Shown here: piece after piece, positions 41,491 to 50,551 of the stretch | Position numbering within the stretch: the first letter of the stretch is position 1 | Layout of the letters: each line of letters opens with the position of its first letter | From: a bacterium | GTDB taxonomy: Bacteria > BMS3Abin14 | Length of the DNA: 64,000 bases | Assembly: GCA_020350725.1 (NCBI GenBank) | Contig: CP070719.1 | Span: 1,583,865-1,647,864, forward strand | Direction of reading: 5' to 3' | Notes under the pieces: model-generated | What the model was told of the DNA's origin: nothing | What the model saw: only the letters and a program-made list of their open reading frames with translations | The model's database searches: none | Program-made: the position numbers and the translations under genes

Positions 41491-42813
41491 ATGGCGACAA
41501 AGAAGTTTGATTACCTGATCATCGGCAACAGTGCGGGCGGCATCGGCTGCGCCGAGGGGATCCGCAGGGTCGACACCAAGGGCACCATCGCCATGGTTTC
41601 CGATGAGCCCTATCACACCTATTCCCGACCCCTGATCACCCACCTCCTGGAGGGGGACGTCGACAGGAAGGGTATGGACTTCAGACCGAGGGACTTCTAC
41701 CGCAGACACGCCGTCGAGCCTTTGCTCGGTTTCAGGGCGGAGGACCTGAACACCGATGGAAGGTCGGTGAAGGTCATCGGGACCAATGGGAAGGCCGGAA
41801 CGAGGCATAATCTCAGATACGGAAAACTGCTCGTCGCAACCGGCGGCGCGCCGTTCATACCGGCCATGGATGGCCTGGGCCTGGGCGGCGTCACCCCGAT
41901 GATCAACCTGGCTCAGAGTCTGGACGTCAAGAAACGGCTGGCCAGGGTCCGAAACGCAGTCGTTTTGGGAGCCGGTCTTATCGGCACCAAGACCGCTGAA
42001 GCCCTGTCCCAGGTCGTCAACCGAGTCACCATGGTTGAGCTCGCCGACCGAATCCTGGCTCCCGTCAGTGATATCAGGTCCTCGCGGATGGCAGCTGACG
42101 CGTTCCGCGGCAACGGTGTCGAGGTGATCCTCAACAACACCGTTACCGGCATCCAGGGGGATGAAAAGGGACAGGTAACCGAAGTTGTTCTCAGGGACGG
42201 TTCCGTCCTCCCCTGTGACCTGTTCGTGGTCGCCATAGGCGTCCGGCCCCGCACCGATCTTCTGGAAGGCAGTGGTGTGGAACTGGCCTCGGCCAAAGTG
42301 GGCGGTGGTGTCGAGGTCGATCTGAATATGGAAACGAGCGTGGAGGGCATTTACGCCTGCGGGGACTGCGCCCATGCCCACGATTTCGTCACCGGAGGAA
42401 TGAGGCTGCTGCCCCTTTGGCCCAACGCCTACATCGGGGGCCGTATCGCCGGATTAAATATGGCCGGGTCCCCACACCACCACAGATGGGCCACGAACAT
42501 GAATTCCGTGGATTTCTTCGGGTTCCCGATGGTCTCTGCCGGGTTCATGCTCAAACCGGACAGGAAAGGCTTCGAGGAGATCGTCCGTGACGAGGGGCAC
42601 TGGTACGCCAAGATCATCCTCCAGAACGACGTCATAAAAGGATTGATCATGGCGGGCAGGGTGGAACGGGCCGGCATCTATCTGGGACTGATGCGAGGCA
42701 GGACGAAGGTCACCGCTTTCAAGCGCGAACTGCTGACCGACGCCTTCACCGCCGTTCACCTCCCCGACGAGGTGAAGGAGGAGATCAAAAAGCCGATCAC
42801 CGTCATCGAGTGA
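41491..42813 (+). CDS. FAD-dependent NAD(P)H oxidoreductase (NirB/rubredoxin reductase-like)
   Basis: 440 residues. FAD-binding motif IGNSAGGIGCAEG near the N-terminus (with Asn-Ser in place of the usual first glycines), the second dinucleotide site VVLGAGLIGTKTAEAL near residue 155, and the C-terminal FAD motif GIYACGDCAHAHD. The family covers the flavin part of NADH nitrite reductase, rubredoxin reductases and CoA-disulfide reductases. It is not the usual GltD small subunit, which starts with a 4Fe-4S domain. Position between a polyferredoxin and glutamate synthase pieces suggests it moves electrons from NAD(P)H to ferredoxin or directly to glutamate synthase. Confidence 0.8.
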   Translation: MATKKFDYLIIGNSAGGIGCAEGIRRVDTKGTIAMVSDEPYHTYSRPLITHLLEGDVDRKGMDFRPRDFYRRHAVEPLLGFRAEDLNTDGRSVKVIGTNGKAGTRHNLRYGKLLVATGGAPFIPAMDGLGLGGVTPMINLAQSLDVKKRLARVRNAVVLGAGLIGTKTAEALSQVVNRVTMVELADRILAPVSDIRSSRMAADAFRGNGVEVILNNTVTGIQGDEKGQVTEVVLRDGSVLPCDLFVVAIGVRPRTDLLEGSGVELASAKVGGGVEVDLNMETSVEGIYACGDCAHAHDFVTGGMRLLPLWPNAYIGGRIAGLNMAGSPHHHRWATNMNSVDFFGFPMVSAGFMLKPDRKGFEEIVRDEGHWYAKIILQNDVIKGLIMAGRVERAGIYLGLMRGRTKVTAFKRELLTDAFTAVHLPDEVKEEIKKPITVIE

Positions 42814-42913
42814 CAATGATCGGCTGTGCGAAGCAAGGGGTACAAAGGACACAGGTAAACCCGCTTTGTACCCGGTACACAAAGGTAAAGGATAATTTCG
42901 AGGGATCAAGAGC

Positions 42914-44089
42914 ATGAAAGACCTGTCGAAAGTGAATAATCCCTATAACGACGAGAAGGTCATCTCCCAGTGCTCCATCTTCGGGATGATGAGCACTGTA
43001 GGGGAGTTGTTCTCCGGCAAGGCCATCATTACGGCCGTGGCCAATATGCACGACCGCGGTAACGGCCTCGGGGGGGGGTTCGCCATCTACGGATGCTATC
43101 CTGACAGGTCTGAGGACTACTGCCTGCAGATCATGTTCAACACCCGGGTTTCCAGGGAGGAAACGGAGGTCTACCTGAAGCGGTTTTTCCACATCAACCA
43201 CGCTGAGGAGATCCCCACCTTTCCCACGAAGGCCATCAAGAATCCCCCCGATGTCTGGCGCTACTTCGTCCAGCCCAAACTCGAGGAGTTGCATGAGATC
43301 ATCAGCGAGGACGACGTGGTCACGCGCAGGGTGTTCACGATCAACACCACCCTGGAGGGAGCCTACGTCTTCTCCTCCGGAAAGAACATGGGTGTCTTCA
43401 AAGGGGTCGGATTCCCTGAGGAGATCGCCGAGTACTTCGGACTGGAACATTACCAGGGGTACATCTGGACCGCTCACGGTCGATTCCCGACCAACACTCA
43501 GGGATGGTGGGGTGGCGCTCACCCCTTTTCCCTGCTGGACTGGACCGTGGTCCATAATGGTGAGATCAGTTCCTATGGGGCCAACCGCAGGTTCCTGGAG
43601 ATGTACGACTACGTCTGTTCAATGCACACCGACACGGAGGTGGTGGCCTATGCAGTGGATCTTCTCGCCAGAAGACACGGCCTGCCCGTTGAGGTGGTGA
43701 TGGATATTTTTTCTCCCCCGGTCTGGGAGCAGATCGACCGCATGGGGCCCGAGGAAAGGGTATATTTCGAGGCCCTGAGGAACACCTACGGCCCCCTTCT
43801 CCTCAACGGACCCTTTGCCATAATCGTCGCCCATCACGGCGAGATGGTGGCTCACACCGACCGCATCCGCCTGAGGCCCATGGTCGCCGGCATCAGGGGC
43901 GACATGGTCTACGCCTCCTCCGAGGAGTCGGCCATAAGGCTCGTGTCCCCCCAACTGGACAGGGTGTGGATCCCGGTGGGCGGACACCCGATTATCGCTC
44001 GGATCAAGGATACCCCGGGCCAGGAGGTGGTCAAGGGGGGCCGGGAACTGGATAAGGGCGAGAAGGCGGAGGAATTTCCGACATGCTGA
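42914..44089 (+). CDS. Glutamate synthase amidotransferase domain protein (class II GATase, archaeal-type GltB1)
   Basis: Releases ammonia from glutamine for glutamate synthesis. 391 residues. The catalytic cysteine expected at the N-terminus is Cys20, in SQCSIFGMMS, so a 19-residue leader must be removed, as in precursor forms of GltB. The domain then shows DRGNGLGGGFAIYG, the HGRFPTNTQGWWGGAHPF block and the VVHNGEISSYGANR block of Ntn amidotransferases. In E. coli this domain is fused to the rest of GltB; here it is a separate gene overlapping the next by 7 bases. Confidence 0.87.
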   Translation: MKDLSKVNNPYNDEKVISQCSIFGMMSTVGELFSGKAIITAVANMHDRGNGLGGGFAIYGCYPDRSEDYCLQIMFNTRVSREETEVYLKRFFHINHAEEIPTFPTKAIKNPPDVWRYFVQPKLEELHEIISEDDVVTRRVFTINTTLEGAYVFSSGKNMGVFKGVGFPEEIAEYFGLEHYQGYIWTAHGRFPTNTQGWWGGAHPFSLLDWTVVHNGEISSYGANRRFLEMYDYVCSMHTDTEVVAYAVDLLARRHGLPVEVVMDIFSPPVWEQIDRMGPEERVYFEALRNTYGPLLLNGPFAIIVAHHGEMVAHTDRIRLRPMVAGIRGDMVYASSEESAIRLVSPQLDRVWIPVGGHPIIARIKDTPGQEVVKGGRELDKGEKAEEFPTC

Positions 44090-45582
44090 CATCACTACTG
44101 CCTGAGTTCACCGTCGACCGCAGCGAGGACCGGTGCATCCAGTGCCGGGTGTGTGAGCGGCAGTGCTCCTTCGACGTCTTCGGCTACGACGGGGAAAACA
44201 ACGTCATGGTCCACAGGGAGGAGAACTGCGTGGCCTGTCAACGATGCTCTGTCCTGTGCCCGACCAATGCCCTCGTCATCAGGGAGAACCAGTACACCTA
44301 CAGGCCGAATGCCAACTGGACCCGGGAATACATCCAGGACCTGAAAAAGCAGGCCGAAACGGGCGGGGTACTCCTCACCGGCATGGGCTGCGACAAGCCC
44401 CACAAGATCTACTGGGACCATATTCTCATCAACGCCTCTCAGGTGACTAACCCGTCCATCGATCCTCTGCGCGAGCCCATGGAGCTCAGAACCCATCTGG
44501 GACGGAAGCCGGACCAACTGGAGATGGTGGACGGCAAGCTGGTCCTGCCCGATTATCCCAACGTGGAGATCTCGACGCCCATCATGTTCGGAGCCATGTC
44601 CTACGGAGCCATATCCTACAACTCCTTCCGTTGCCTGGCCCGCGCCGCCTTCGAATACGGGACCATGTTCAACACGGGCGAGGGCGGCTGGCCCATGGAG
44701 CTTCGCAAGTACGGAAAGTCTACCATCGTGCAGTGTGCATCGGGGCGATTCGGCCTTGATCTGGAGTACTTCAACGACGCAGCGGTGGTGGAGATCAAGA
44801 TCGGACAGGGGGCCAAACCCGGCATCGGCGGCCACCTTCCCGGAGAGAAGGTCTCGGAGCATATCAGCCAGACGAGGATGATCCCGGAGGGTTCAGATGC
44901 CATCAGCCCGGCACCCCACCACGATATCTACTCCATCGAGGATCTTCACATGCTGATTCACGCCATCAAGGAGGCGGTGGATTACCAGAAGCCGGTATCG
45001 GTCAAGATCAGCGCGGTCCACAACGCCCCGGCCATCGCCTCGGGGATGGTGCGGGCGGGAGCGGACATCATCGTTCTTGACGGCCTGCGCGGCGGCACCG
45101 GTGCGGCGCCAAAAATCCTCCGTGACAACGTGGGTATTCCCATTGAACTCGCCCTGGCGGCGGTGGACACGAGGCTTCGCAACGAGGGGATCCGTAACTG
45201 GGCCTCCCTGGTCGTTTCCGGTGGCATACGGAACTCGGCCGATATCTTTAAAGCCATCGCTCTGGGAGCAGATGCGGTGTACATCGGCACGCCGGCCCTC
45301 ATGGCCCTCGGCTGCACCGTGTGCCAGAAGTGCTACACGGGTAAATGCGCCTGGGGCATAACCACCCAGGATCCCTATTTGACGAAGAGGGTGAATCCGG
45401 AGATCGGGACCCAGAACCTGAAGAACCTCCTGAGGGCCTGGAGCCTGGAGATAAAGGAGCTCCTGGGCTGCGGCGGGATCAACAGTATCGAGTCCCTGAG
45501 AGGAAACCGGCTGCAACTCAGGGGAATAGGCCTCGAGAGCTGGGAACTCGAGGCGCTGGGAATCAGAGGAGCAGGACAATGA
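44083..45582 (+). CDS. Glutamate synthase FMN-binding domain protein with N-terminal ferredoxin (GltB2)
   Basis: Catalytic core that reduces 2-iminoglutarate to glutamate. 499 residues. Residues 15-70 form a two-cluster ferredoxin (CIQCRVCERQC and CVACQRCSVLC). The TIM-barrel FMN domain follows: PIMFGAMSYGAIS, FNTGEGGWP, GRFGLD, IKIGQGAKPGIGGHLPG, GGTGAAP, and the loop CTVCQKCYTGKCAWGITTQ that holds the iron-sulfur cluster. This is the ferredoxin-fused archaeal-type form. ATG 44083 lies inside the previous gene. Confidence 0.92.
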   Translation: MLTSLLPEFTVDRSEDRCIQCRVCERQCSFDVFGYDGENNVMVHREENCVACQRCSVLCPTNALVIRENQYTYRPNANWTREYIQDLKKQAETGGVLLTGMGCDKPHKIYWDHILINASQVTNPSIDPLREPMELRTHLGRKPDQLEMVDGKLVLPDYPNVEISTPIMFGAMSYGAISYNSFRCLARAAFEYGTMFNTGEGGWPMELRKYGKSTIVQCASGRFGLDLEYFNDAAVVEIKIGQGAKPGIGGHLPGEKVSEHISQTRMIPEGSDAISPAPHHDIYSIEDLHMLIHAIKEAVDYQKPVSVKISAVHNAPAIASGMVRAGADIIVLDGLRGGTGAAPKILRDNVGIPIELALAAVDTRLRNEGIRNWASLVVSGGIRNSADIFKAIALGADAVYIGTPALMALGCTVCQKCYTGKCAWGITTQDPYLTKRVNPEIGTQNLKNLLRAWSLEIKELLGCGGINSIESLRGNRLQLRGIGLESWELEALGIRGAGQ

Positions 45583-46421
45583 AAACGAGTTCGGCGGTGA
45601 AGAAGACCAGATCCACCTCCAGCAGCAGATCCGGGAAGCAGAGGTCTGGGGCGCACTGGATCAAGCTGGACGCCCAGGGCGTTTACTACAAGGACCTGAA
45701 TCGGCAGATCCGGTCCCTGGCCCTTCAGGGAGATCGGAGGTTTGAGATCCACAACGTCTTCGGACAGCGTTACCTGGGTACGAACCTCTGGGGCATCGAG
45801 GGCCGGGACAGGATCGTGATCCGAGTATACGGCACGCCGGGTTCGGATATGGGGGCGTTCATGGACGGGCCCAGGATAGAGGTGTTCGGCAACGCCCAGG
45901 ACGCCACCGGCAACACCATGAACTGCGGCCAGATCGCTATCCACGGTTCCGCCGGAGATGTCCTCGGCTACGGCATGAGGGGGGGCGAGATCTACGTCCG
46001 GGACAACGTGGGGTACCGGGTCGGCATTCACATGAAGGAATACAGGGATAAAATCCCGACGGTGGTCATCGGTGGCACGATGCAGGATTTCTTCGGGGAA
46101 TACATGGCCGGAGGGAGGATCATCGTACTCAACAAGTTCTTCGCCGACAACCCCCCCGTTCGGAGGAGCTATTTCATCGGCACGGGGATGCACGGCGGCA
46201 ATATCTACGTCCGCGGTGACGTGGACCTGCACCAGATCGGCGCGGAGGTCGGAATCGCCAGTCCCACGGATGCCGAGTGGAAGATCATCGAGAAATATGT
46301 GCACAATTTCTGCAAGGTCTTCGGGCTGGAGGAGAACAAGGCCAAACTCCTCAAGAGGCACAAGTTCACTCGATTATATGCCAAATCGTCCAGGCCATAC
46401 GGCAGGCTGTATGCATACTGA
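45579..46421 (+). CDS. Glutamate synthase GXGXG-repeat domain protein (GltB3)
   Basis: Structural C-terminal domain of the glutamate synthase large subunit, here a separate protein. The start is ATG 45579, overlapping the GltB2 stop by 4 bases with an AGAGGAG site; the longer frame to 45345 runs inside GltB2 and is not used. 280 residues: a basic Ser/Arg-rich leader (residues 1-25), then the right-handed beta-helix with GXGXG-type turns (GTPGSDMGAFM, GNAQDATGNTM, GSAGDVLGYGMRGGEIYV, GGTMQDFFGEYMAGG). Completes the three-piece enzyme. Confidence 0.9.
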   Translation: MKTSSAVKKTRSTSSSRSGKQRSGAHWIKLDAQGVYYKDLNRQIRSLALQGDRRFEIHNVFGQRYLGTNLWGIEGRDRIVIRVYGTPGSDMGAFMDGPRIEVFGNAQDATGNTMNCGQIAIHGSAGDVLGYGMRGGEIYVRDNVGYRVGIHMKEYRDKIPTVVIGGTMQDFFGEYMAGGRIIVLNKFFADNPPVRRSYFIGTGMHGGNIYVRGDVDLHQIGAEVGIASPTDAEWKIIEKYVHNFCKVFGLEENKAKLLKRHKFTRLYAKSSRPYGRLYAY

Positions 46422-46490
46422 GGACTGAGTACTAAGGACTAAGGACCAGGTGCTGATAGCTGAGTGCTGAGTATTGGACACTGGAAACTG
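46422..46490. repeat. Degenerate 7-bp array after the glutamate synthase cluster
   Basis: Heptads ggactga, gtactaa, ggactaa, ggaccag, then gctgata, gctgagt, gctgagt, attggac, actggaa. The phase slips between the two halves but the 7-base step holds within each. Confidence 0.8.
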
Positions 46491-46530
46491 ATCCGAAAGG
46501 CCCCTTCCGGGGCCTACCCTCCGGATCAGG
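46488..46530. terminator. Nested hairpin at the end of the glutamate synthase cluster
   Basis: Outer arms CTGATCCG (46488-46495) and CGGATCAG (46522-46529); inner arms AGGCCCC/GGGGCCT with loop TTCC. There is no strong U-run, so termination could be weak or Rho-assisted. It separates this cluster from convergent slyD. Confidence 0.55.
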
Positions 46531-46569
46531 CCCGGCGCTTCCCCCGCTGCGGAGACGCCGGATATGCCT

Positions 46570-47052
46570 CTAGGGTGCCACGATCAACGGTTCCTCGATC
46601 CGGCCGGTCTCGATCTCCTTATCCGTGGCCTCCCGGATGTCGACCACTGTGACGTCGAAGTTGAGGGTCTCCCCGGCCAAGGGGTGGTTGGCATCCACTA
46701 CGACCGAGTCCTCCCTGAGTTCAGTGACGGACATTACCATGACGCCGGCATCGGTATTGGCCTGGAACCTCATGCCAACCTGGATCTCCCCCTCGAGATC
46801 GAAGTGATCCTTGGGAATCTCCTCTATCAGCTCCTCTCTGCGGGGTCCATAGGCGTCCTCCGGAGGGATGGACACCTTGATGGTGTCACCCGGCGATCTC
46901 CCCTCCAGGGCTTTTTCCAGGCCCGGGATTATGTGCCCTCTCCCGTGCAGGTAGGAAAGAGGTCCATGTCCCTGGGACGTGTCCAGGACCTGATCCTCGG
47001 AATCGGTAAGTGTGTAGTCGATACTTACGACCTTGTTAAGGGCTATATTCAC
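46570..47052 (-). CDS. slyD: FKBP-type peptidyl-prolyl isomerase, SlyD-like
   Basis: Cytoplasmic folding factor. 160 residues: FKBP half-domain (ALNKVVSIDYTLTDSEDQVLDTS, GPLSYLHGRGHIIPGLEKALEG), then the inserted-flap chaperone domain (PPEDAYGPRREELIEEIPKDHF) and the return strand VVVDANHPLAGETLNFDVTVVDIREAT, the hallmark of SlyD. The C-terminal His/Cys-rich nickel-binding tail of E. coli SlyD is absent, so a metallochaperone role is unlikely from this sequence. Confidence 0.92.
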   Translation of the reverse strand: MNIALNKVVSIDYTLTDSEDQVLDTSQGHGPLSYLHGRGHIIPGLEKALEGRSPGDTIKVSIPPEDAYGPRREELIEEIPKDHFDLEGEIQVGMRFQANTDAGVMVMSVTELREDSVVVDANHPLAGETLNFDVTVVDIREATDKEIETGRIEEPLIVAP

Positions 47053-47229
47053 TGTTTCCTCCTTTGGTAAGCATTCCAGGGGACCCTACATGGTCTGGAC
47101 GGGAAGGTCAAATCGTAAGATGAAGGACCCTTATCGCGGGAGTTCGAGGGTCTGCTTCGGCCCGCCGCAGCCATGTCGACTTGCATGGGGCAGGGTAAAT
47201 CATTTACGATGGAACGGGGAGGTGCATCA

Positions 47230-47976
47230 ATGGTCCTGAACGAAAAACAGGTCGAGATGTGCAGGAGCAGCCGATGGGATTTTTCAGGCCTGAGTGCGCT
47301 GTTCCTCAATTGCACCCTGAAGCGGTCGCCGGAGATATCCCACACCGAGGGGCTGGTCAGGATATCCCGGGCCATCATGGAGAAAAACGGCGTCCGGACA
47401 GAGGTGCTGCGCCCCGTGGATCATGAGATCGCCAGCGGCGTCTATCCCGACATGACCGAGGCCGGGTGGTCCAGGGACGATTGGCCCTCGATCTACGAAA
47501 AGGTCCTGGGTGCGGACATCCTGGTGGTGACTTCACCCATCTGGCTCGGTGAGAAATCCTCGGTGTGCACGAAGGTTATCGAGCGGCTCTACTCGACCTC
47601 AGGGGAACTGAATGAAAATGGACAGTACGCCTATTATGGGCGGGTTGGAGGGTGCCTGATCACGGGCAACGAGGACGGGGCCAAACACTGTGCCATGAAC
47701 ATCCTGTATTCCCTGCAGCACCTGGGTTACGTCATCCCCCCTCAGGCGGATGCGGCCTGGGTGGGCGAGGCCGGTCCCGGACCGTCCTACCTGGATCCCG
47801 GGTCGGGAGGGCCCGAAAACGATTTTACCAACCGGAACACCACCTTCATGACGTGGAACCTCCTGCACCTGGCCCGCATGTTAAAGGATGCCGGCGGCGT
47901 GCCGGCTCACGGCAACCAGCGCTCCAGGTGGGAAGCGGGGTGCCGCTTCGACCACCCCAATCCGGAGTATCGGTGA
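47230..47976 (+). CDS. Flavodoxin-family NAD(P)H-dependent FMN reductase
   Basis: The start ATG 47230 has a GGGGAGGT site 8 bases upstream; earlier in-frame ATGs (47209, 47173) do not. 248 residues. The fold starts at LSALFLNCTLKRSPEISHTEGLV, the FMN phosphate-binding loop, followed by GADILVVTSPIWLGEKSSVCTKVIERL, the flavin ring loop, and YYGRVGGCLITGNEDGAKH. This matches the NADPH-dependent FMN reductase/WrbA-like group. The physiological substrate is unknown. A 206-base spacer without a gene follows. Confidence 0.82.
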   Translation: MVLNEKQVEMCRSSRWDFSGLSALFLNCTLKRSPEISHTEGLVRISRAIMEKNGVRTEVLRPVDHEIASGVYPDMTEAGWSRDDWPSIYEKVLGADILVVTSPIWLGEKSSVCTKVIERLYSTSGELNENGQYAYYGRVGGCLITGNEDGAKHCAMNILYSLQHLGYVIPPQADAAWVGEAGPGPSYLDPGSGGPENDFTNRNTTFMTWNLLHLARMLKDAGGVPAHGNQRSRWEAGCRFDHPNPEYR

Positions 47977-48182
47977 GCGAGGCATCTCGAGGAGCGGCAG
48001 CCGACAGCCGATCCCGGACCGGCGCACGGGATCCCCGGGGGCCTCGGAGACCTCGGGCAGAGAGACCTTCCGTCCCTGGGGAGCGGGGCACGATCCGCTG
48101 CCGGTGCATGCGTCGCGCTTTGGCTGGGACAATTCTATGACGGGAAGGAGCCTGACCAGGTGATCGCAGGGACGGCCAAACC

Positions 48183-49562
48183 ATGAACGGCAGAGCAAGG
48201 GGCACCTGGGTCCTGTCGTTTTTGGCCTTGATCGTTCTGACCCTGTTCCTGCTGGTCTCTGCCATGACGAGAACGCCGGACCGCGATCTTGAGGAGATCG
48301 TCGAGTCAGGCCGCATCGTCATGATCACCCAGAACAGCGCCAACACCTATTACATTGACCGGGACGAGCCGAGCGGATTCGAATATGAACTGGCCCAGGA
48401 GTTCGCCGATTACCTCGGAGTCCAACTGGAGGTCATCACCCCCGGATGGAGCCGGATGATCGACTTCCTCAACAGGGGAAGGGGAGACTTCATCGCCGCC
48501 GGCATGACGATAACACCCTCCCGGGAGGAATTGGTCGATTTCTCCGACGAGTACCTCAGGGTTCAGCAGATGATCGTGGTCAACAAGGACAATCTCGAGG
48601 TGAGGTCCCTTGAGGACCTCAACGGCAGAACGGTGAAGTTGAGGGAGGACACCTCCTATCAGGAGCGCCTGATGGAGTTGAGGGATGAGGGCCTCGATGT
48701 CCGACTGGATCTTTTCCGGGACGTCCCCACCGAGGAGTTCATCCGGATGGTGGCCGAGGGCGAGATCGAGATCACCATCGCCGACTCCAATATCGCCATG
48801 CTGAACCGCCGATATTACCCTGACGTCCGGATCGCCTTTCCCGTCCAGGAGGACGAGCCGCTCGGCTGGGCCGTTCGGAAGGGCAGTCTTGAACTTGTCG
48901 AGAAGATCAACGGATTCTTCGAGCACATCAAGGGGAACGGAGTTTACAATCAGGTCCTGGCCCGCCACTACGGCAACCTGGAGGCCTTCGAATACCACGA
49001 ATTGAAGAGGTTCCACGGTATGATCGAGACCAGGATGCCGGAGTACCGGAATATCATCGTCAGGGAGGCCGAGAAGCACGCCATCGATTGGAGGTTGATC
49101 GCCGCGGTTGTCTACCAGGAATCCCATTTCAACCCGAGGGCCTGGAGCTATACCGGTGTGCGGGGCCTGATGCAGGTGACCAAAAAAACGGCTGAAGAGA
49201 TGGGGATCAGCGATCGCCTCGATCCCGAGGAGAGCATCAAAGCGGGGGTGGGTTACATCGCCAAATTGTACAGCCGCTTCGATGAGGTCGAGGAGGATTT
49301 CGAGCGGATGACCTTTGCCCTGGCCAGCTACAATGTCGGTTATGGCCACGTCCGCGACGCCCAGAGGCTGGCCAGGCGGCAGGGGCTCGATCCCAACAGG
49401 TGGTCCTCCCTGAAAAAAACCCTTCCTCTGCTGAGATACCCGAAATATTACCGCCAGACGGTCTTCGGGTACGCCCGGGGTACGGAACCGGTGCGTTTCG
49501 TGGAGAGGGTGCGCCTTTATTACGATATCCTGAGGCGGAAGTCTGCCTATGAGCCGGCGTAA
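48183..49562 (+). CDS. mltF: Membrane-bound lytic murein transglycosylase F
   Basis: Cleaves peptidoglycan glycan strands. 459 residues. N-terminal membrane helix (WVLSFLALIVLTLFLLVSAM), with no lipobox. Residues about 35-265 form a solute-binding-protein family 3 domain (GRIVMITQNSANTYYI, FDSADEYLRVQQM-like LVDFSDEYLRVQQM). Residues 290-440 form the SLT domain with the catalytic Glu in AAVVYQESHFNP and the GVRGLMQVT and ASYNVGYGHVRDAQ motifs. The two-domain order defines MltF. Confidence 0.93.
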   Translation: MNGRARGTWVLSFLALIVLTLFLLVSAMTRTPDRDLEEIVESGRIVMITQNSANTYYIDRDEPSGFEYELAQEFADYLGVQLEVITPGWSRMIDFLNRGRGDFIAAGMTITPSREELVDFSDEYLRVQQMIVVNKDNLEVRSLEDLNGRTVKLREDTSYQERLMELRDEGLDVRLDLFRDVPTEEFIRMVAEGEIEITIADSNIAMLNRRYYPDVRIAFPVQEDEPLGWAVRKGSLELVEKINGFFEHIKGNGVYNQVLARHYGNLEAFEYHELKRFHGMIETRMPEYRNIIVREAEKHAIDWRLIAAVVYQESHFNPRAWSYTGVRGLMQVTKKTAEEMGISDRLDPEESIKAGVGYIAKLYSRFDEVEEDFERMTFALASYNVGYGHVRDAQRLARRQGLDPNRWSSLKKTLPLLRYPKYYRQTVFGYARGTEPVRFVERVRLYYDILRRKSAYEPA

Positions 49563-49626
49563 CAGAGATCCGTGATCAGCAGAGGCGAGGGACGCCCGAG
49601 AAAAGAGAAGGGGACAAGCGCTCTTT

Positions 49627-49737
49627 CCGGATCAGGAATGGCTGGTTTCAGACAACTGTGGACCGGGAATTCTTCGACAGGCGCGGGACAGCTTGGCAAC
49701 GGGTAACTGTATTCAGAGAACTGTGGATCGGAATACC
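49627..49737. repeat. 7-bp array with a direct repeat before tag
   Basis: Heptads gatcagg, aatggct, ggtttca, gacaact, gtggacc, gggaatt ... cagagaa, ctgtgga, tcggaat. AACTGTGGACCGGGAAT (49655-49671) recurs as AACTGTGGATCGGAAT (49718-49733), right at the tag start codon. Confidence 0.55.
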
Positions 49738-50304
49738 ATGAGTAGCGTTAACAGATGCCCCTGGGCGGAGAGCAGCGAGCTGATGATCAAATACCATGAC
49801 CTGGAGTGGGGAGTTCCGCTGCACGATGACCGCGGCCTTTTCGAGTTCCTTGTCCTCGATGCGTTTCAGGCCGGACTGAGCTGGGAGATCACGCTGAGAA
49901 AGAGGGAGGCCTTCCGCTCGGCCTTCGATGGCTTCGATCCGGAGACCGTGGCATCCTACGACGGGCGGAAAAGAGAGGAGCTGCTCGGCAACCCGTCAAT
50001 CATCCGCAACAGGAAAAAGATCGAGGCTTCCATCGCCAACGCGGGACTCTTTCTGGACATCCGAAACGCATTCGGCAGCTTTGATGACTACATCTGGGGG
50101 TTCACCGGCGGGCGGGTCATCCGAAACTCCTGGCAGTCGGTGGATCAGATACCTGCCTTCACCGCTGAGTCGGAGGCCATGAGCCGGGATCTGAGGGGAC
50201 GCGGGTTCAGGTTCGTCGGACCGACCATCTGTTACTCCTTCATGCAGGCCGCCGGAATGGTCAACGATCACCTTGTGAGCTGTTTCCGGTACGATGAAGT
50301 TTGA
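49738..50304 (+). CDS. tag: DNA-3-methyladenine glycosylase I
   Basis: Base-excision repair enzyme removing 3-methyladenine. The start is ATG 49738 (MSSVNRCPWAES), because the longer TTG-started frame runs into the repeat array. 188 residues. The zinc site is complete by comparison with E. coli Tag: Cys7 (RCPW), His20 (KYHDLEWG), and His and Cys in NDHLVSCF near the C-terminus. The core blocks LFEFLVLDAFQAGLSWEITLRKR and ICYSFMQAAGMVNDH are typical of the family. Confidence 0.94.
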   Translation: MSSVNRCPWAESSELMIKYHDLEWGVPLHDDRGLFEFLVLDAFQAGLSWEITLRKREAFRSAFDGFDPETVASYDGRKREELLGNPSIIRNRKKIEASIANAGLFLDIRNAFGSFDDYIWGFTGGRVIRNSWQSVDQIPAFTAESEAMSRDLRGRGFRFVGPTICYSFMQAAGMVNDHLVSCFRYDEV

Positions 50305-50318
50305 CGTTTGAGGCCTTT

Positions 50319-50540
50319 TAATCCAATCCAAAATCCAAAAAAAAGCTCCGAAAACAAGGATTTGAGGTTGGAAGATCCTTCTGAATCAGGGATCTCAAGT
50401 CCGTCCGCCGCCCCATCAGCTCCCATCTGAGTTGAAAGATTAAGCGATAAGATAGGTTCAATTTCTCAGGAAGTATTAACCGGGTCAACCTTGTGTTTTT
50501 TGGATTTTGGACTTTGGATTTTAGATCTGGAAATCTGATG
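50319..50540. repeat. Paired inverted TTTTGGA-type arrays between tag and DUF4031 gene
   Basis: Left: aatccaa, tccaaaa, tccaaaa (50319-50345). Right: ttttgga, ttttgga, ctttgga, ttttaga, tctggaa (50496-50540). The two arrays are exact complements over 14 or more bases and bracket about 150 bases. No gene lies in this spacer. Confidence 0.8.
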
Positions 50541-50551
50541 GCCGGGATGGT

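Noticed and set aside
40714-42381. 555-codon open frame on the minus strand opposite the ferredoxin and flavoprotein genes
   Set aside because: The plus strand has recognisable Cys motifs and FAD sites with proper starts. The antisense frame is a by-product of GC-rich codon use, with no domain or ribosome binding site.
45345-45578. N-terminal extension of the GXGXG protein into GltB2
   Set aside because: These 78 codons are the GltB2 sequence in another frame; the ATG at 45579 has the ribosome binding site and a 4-base overlap.
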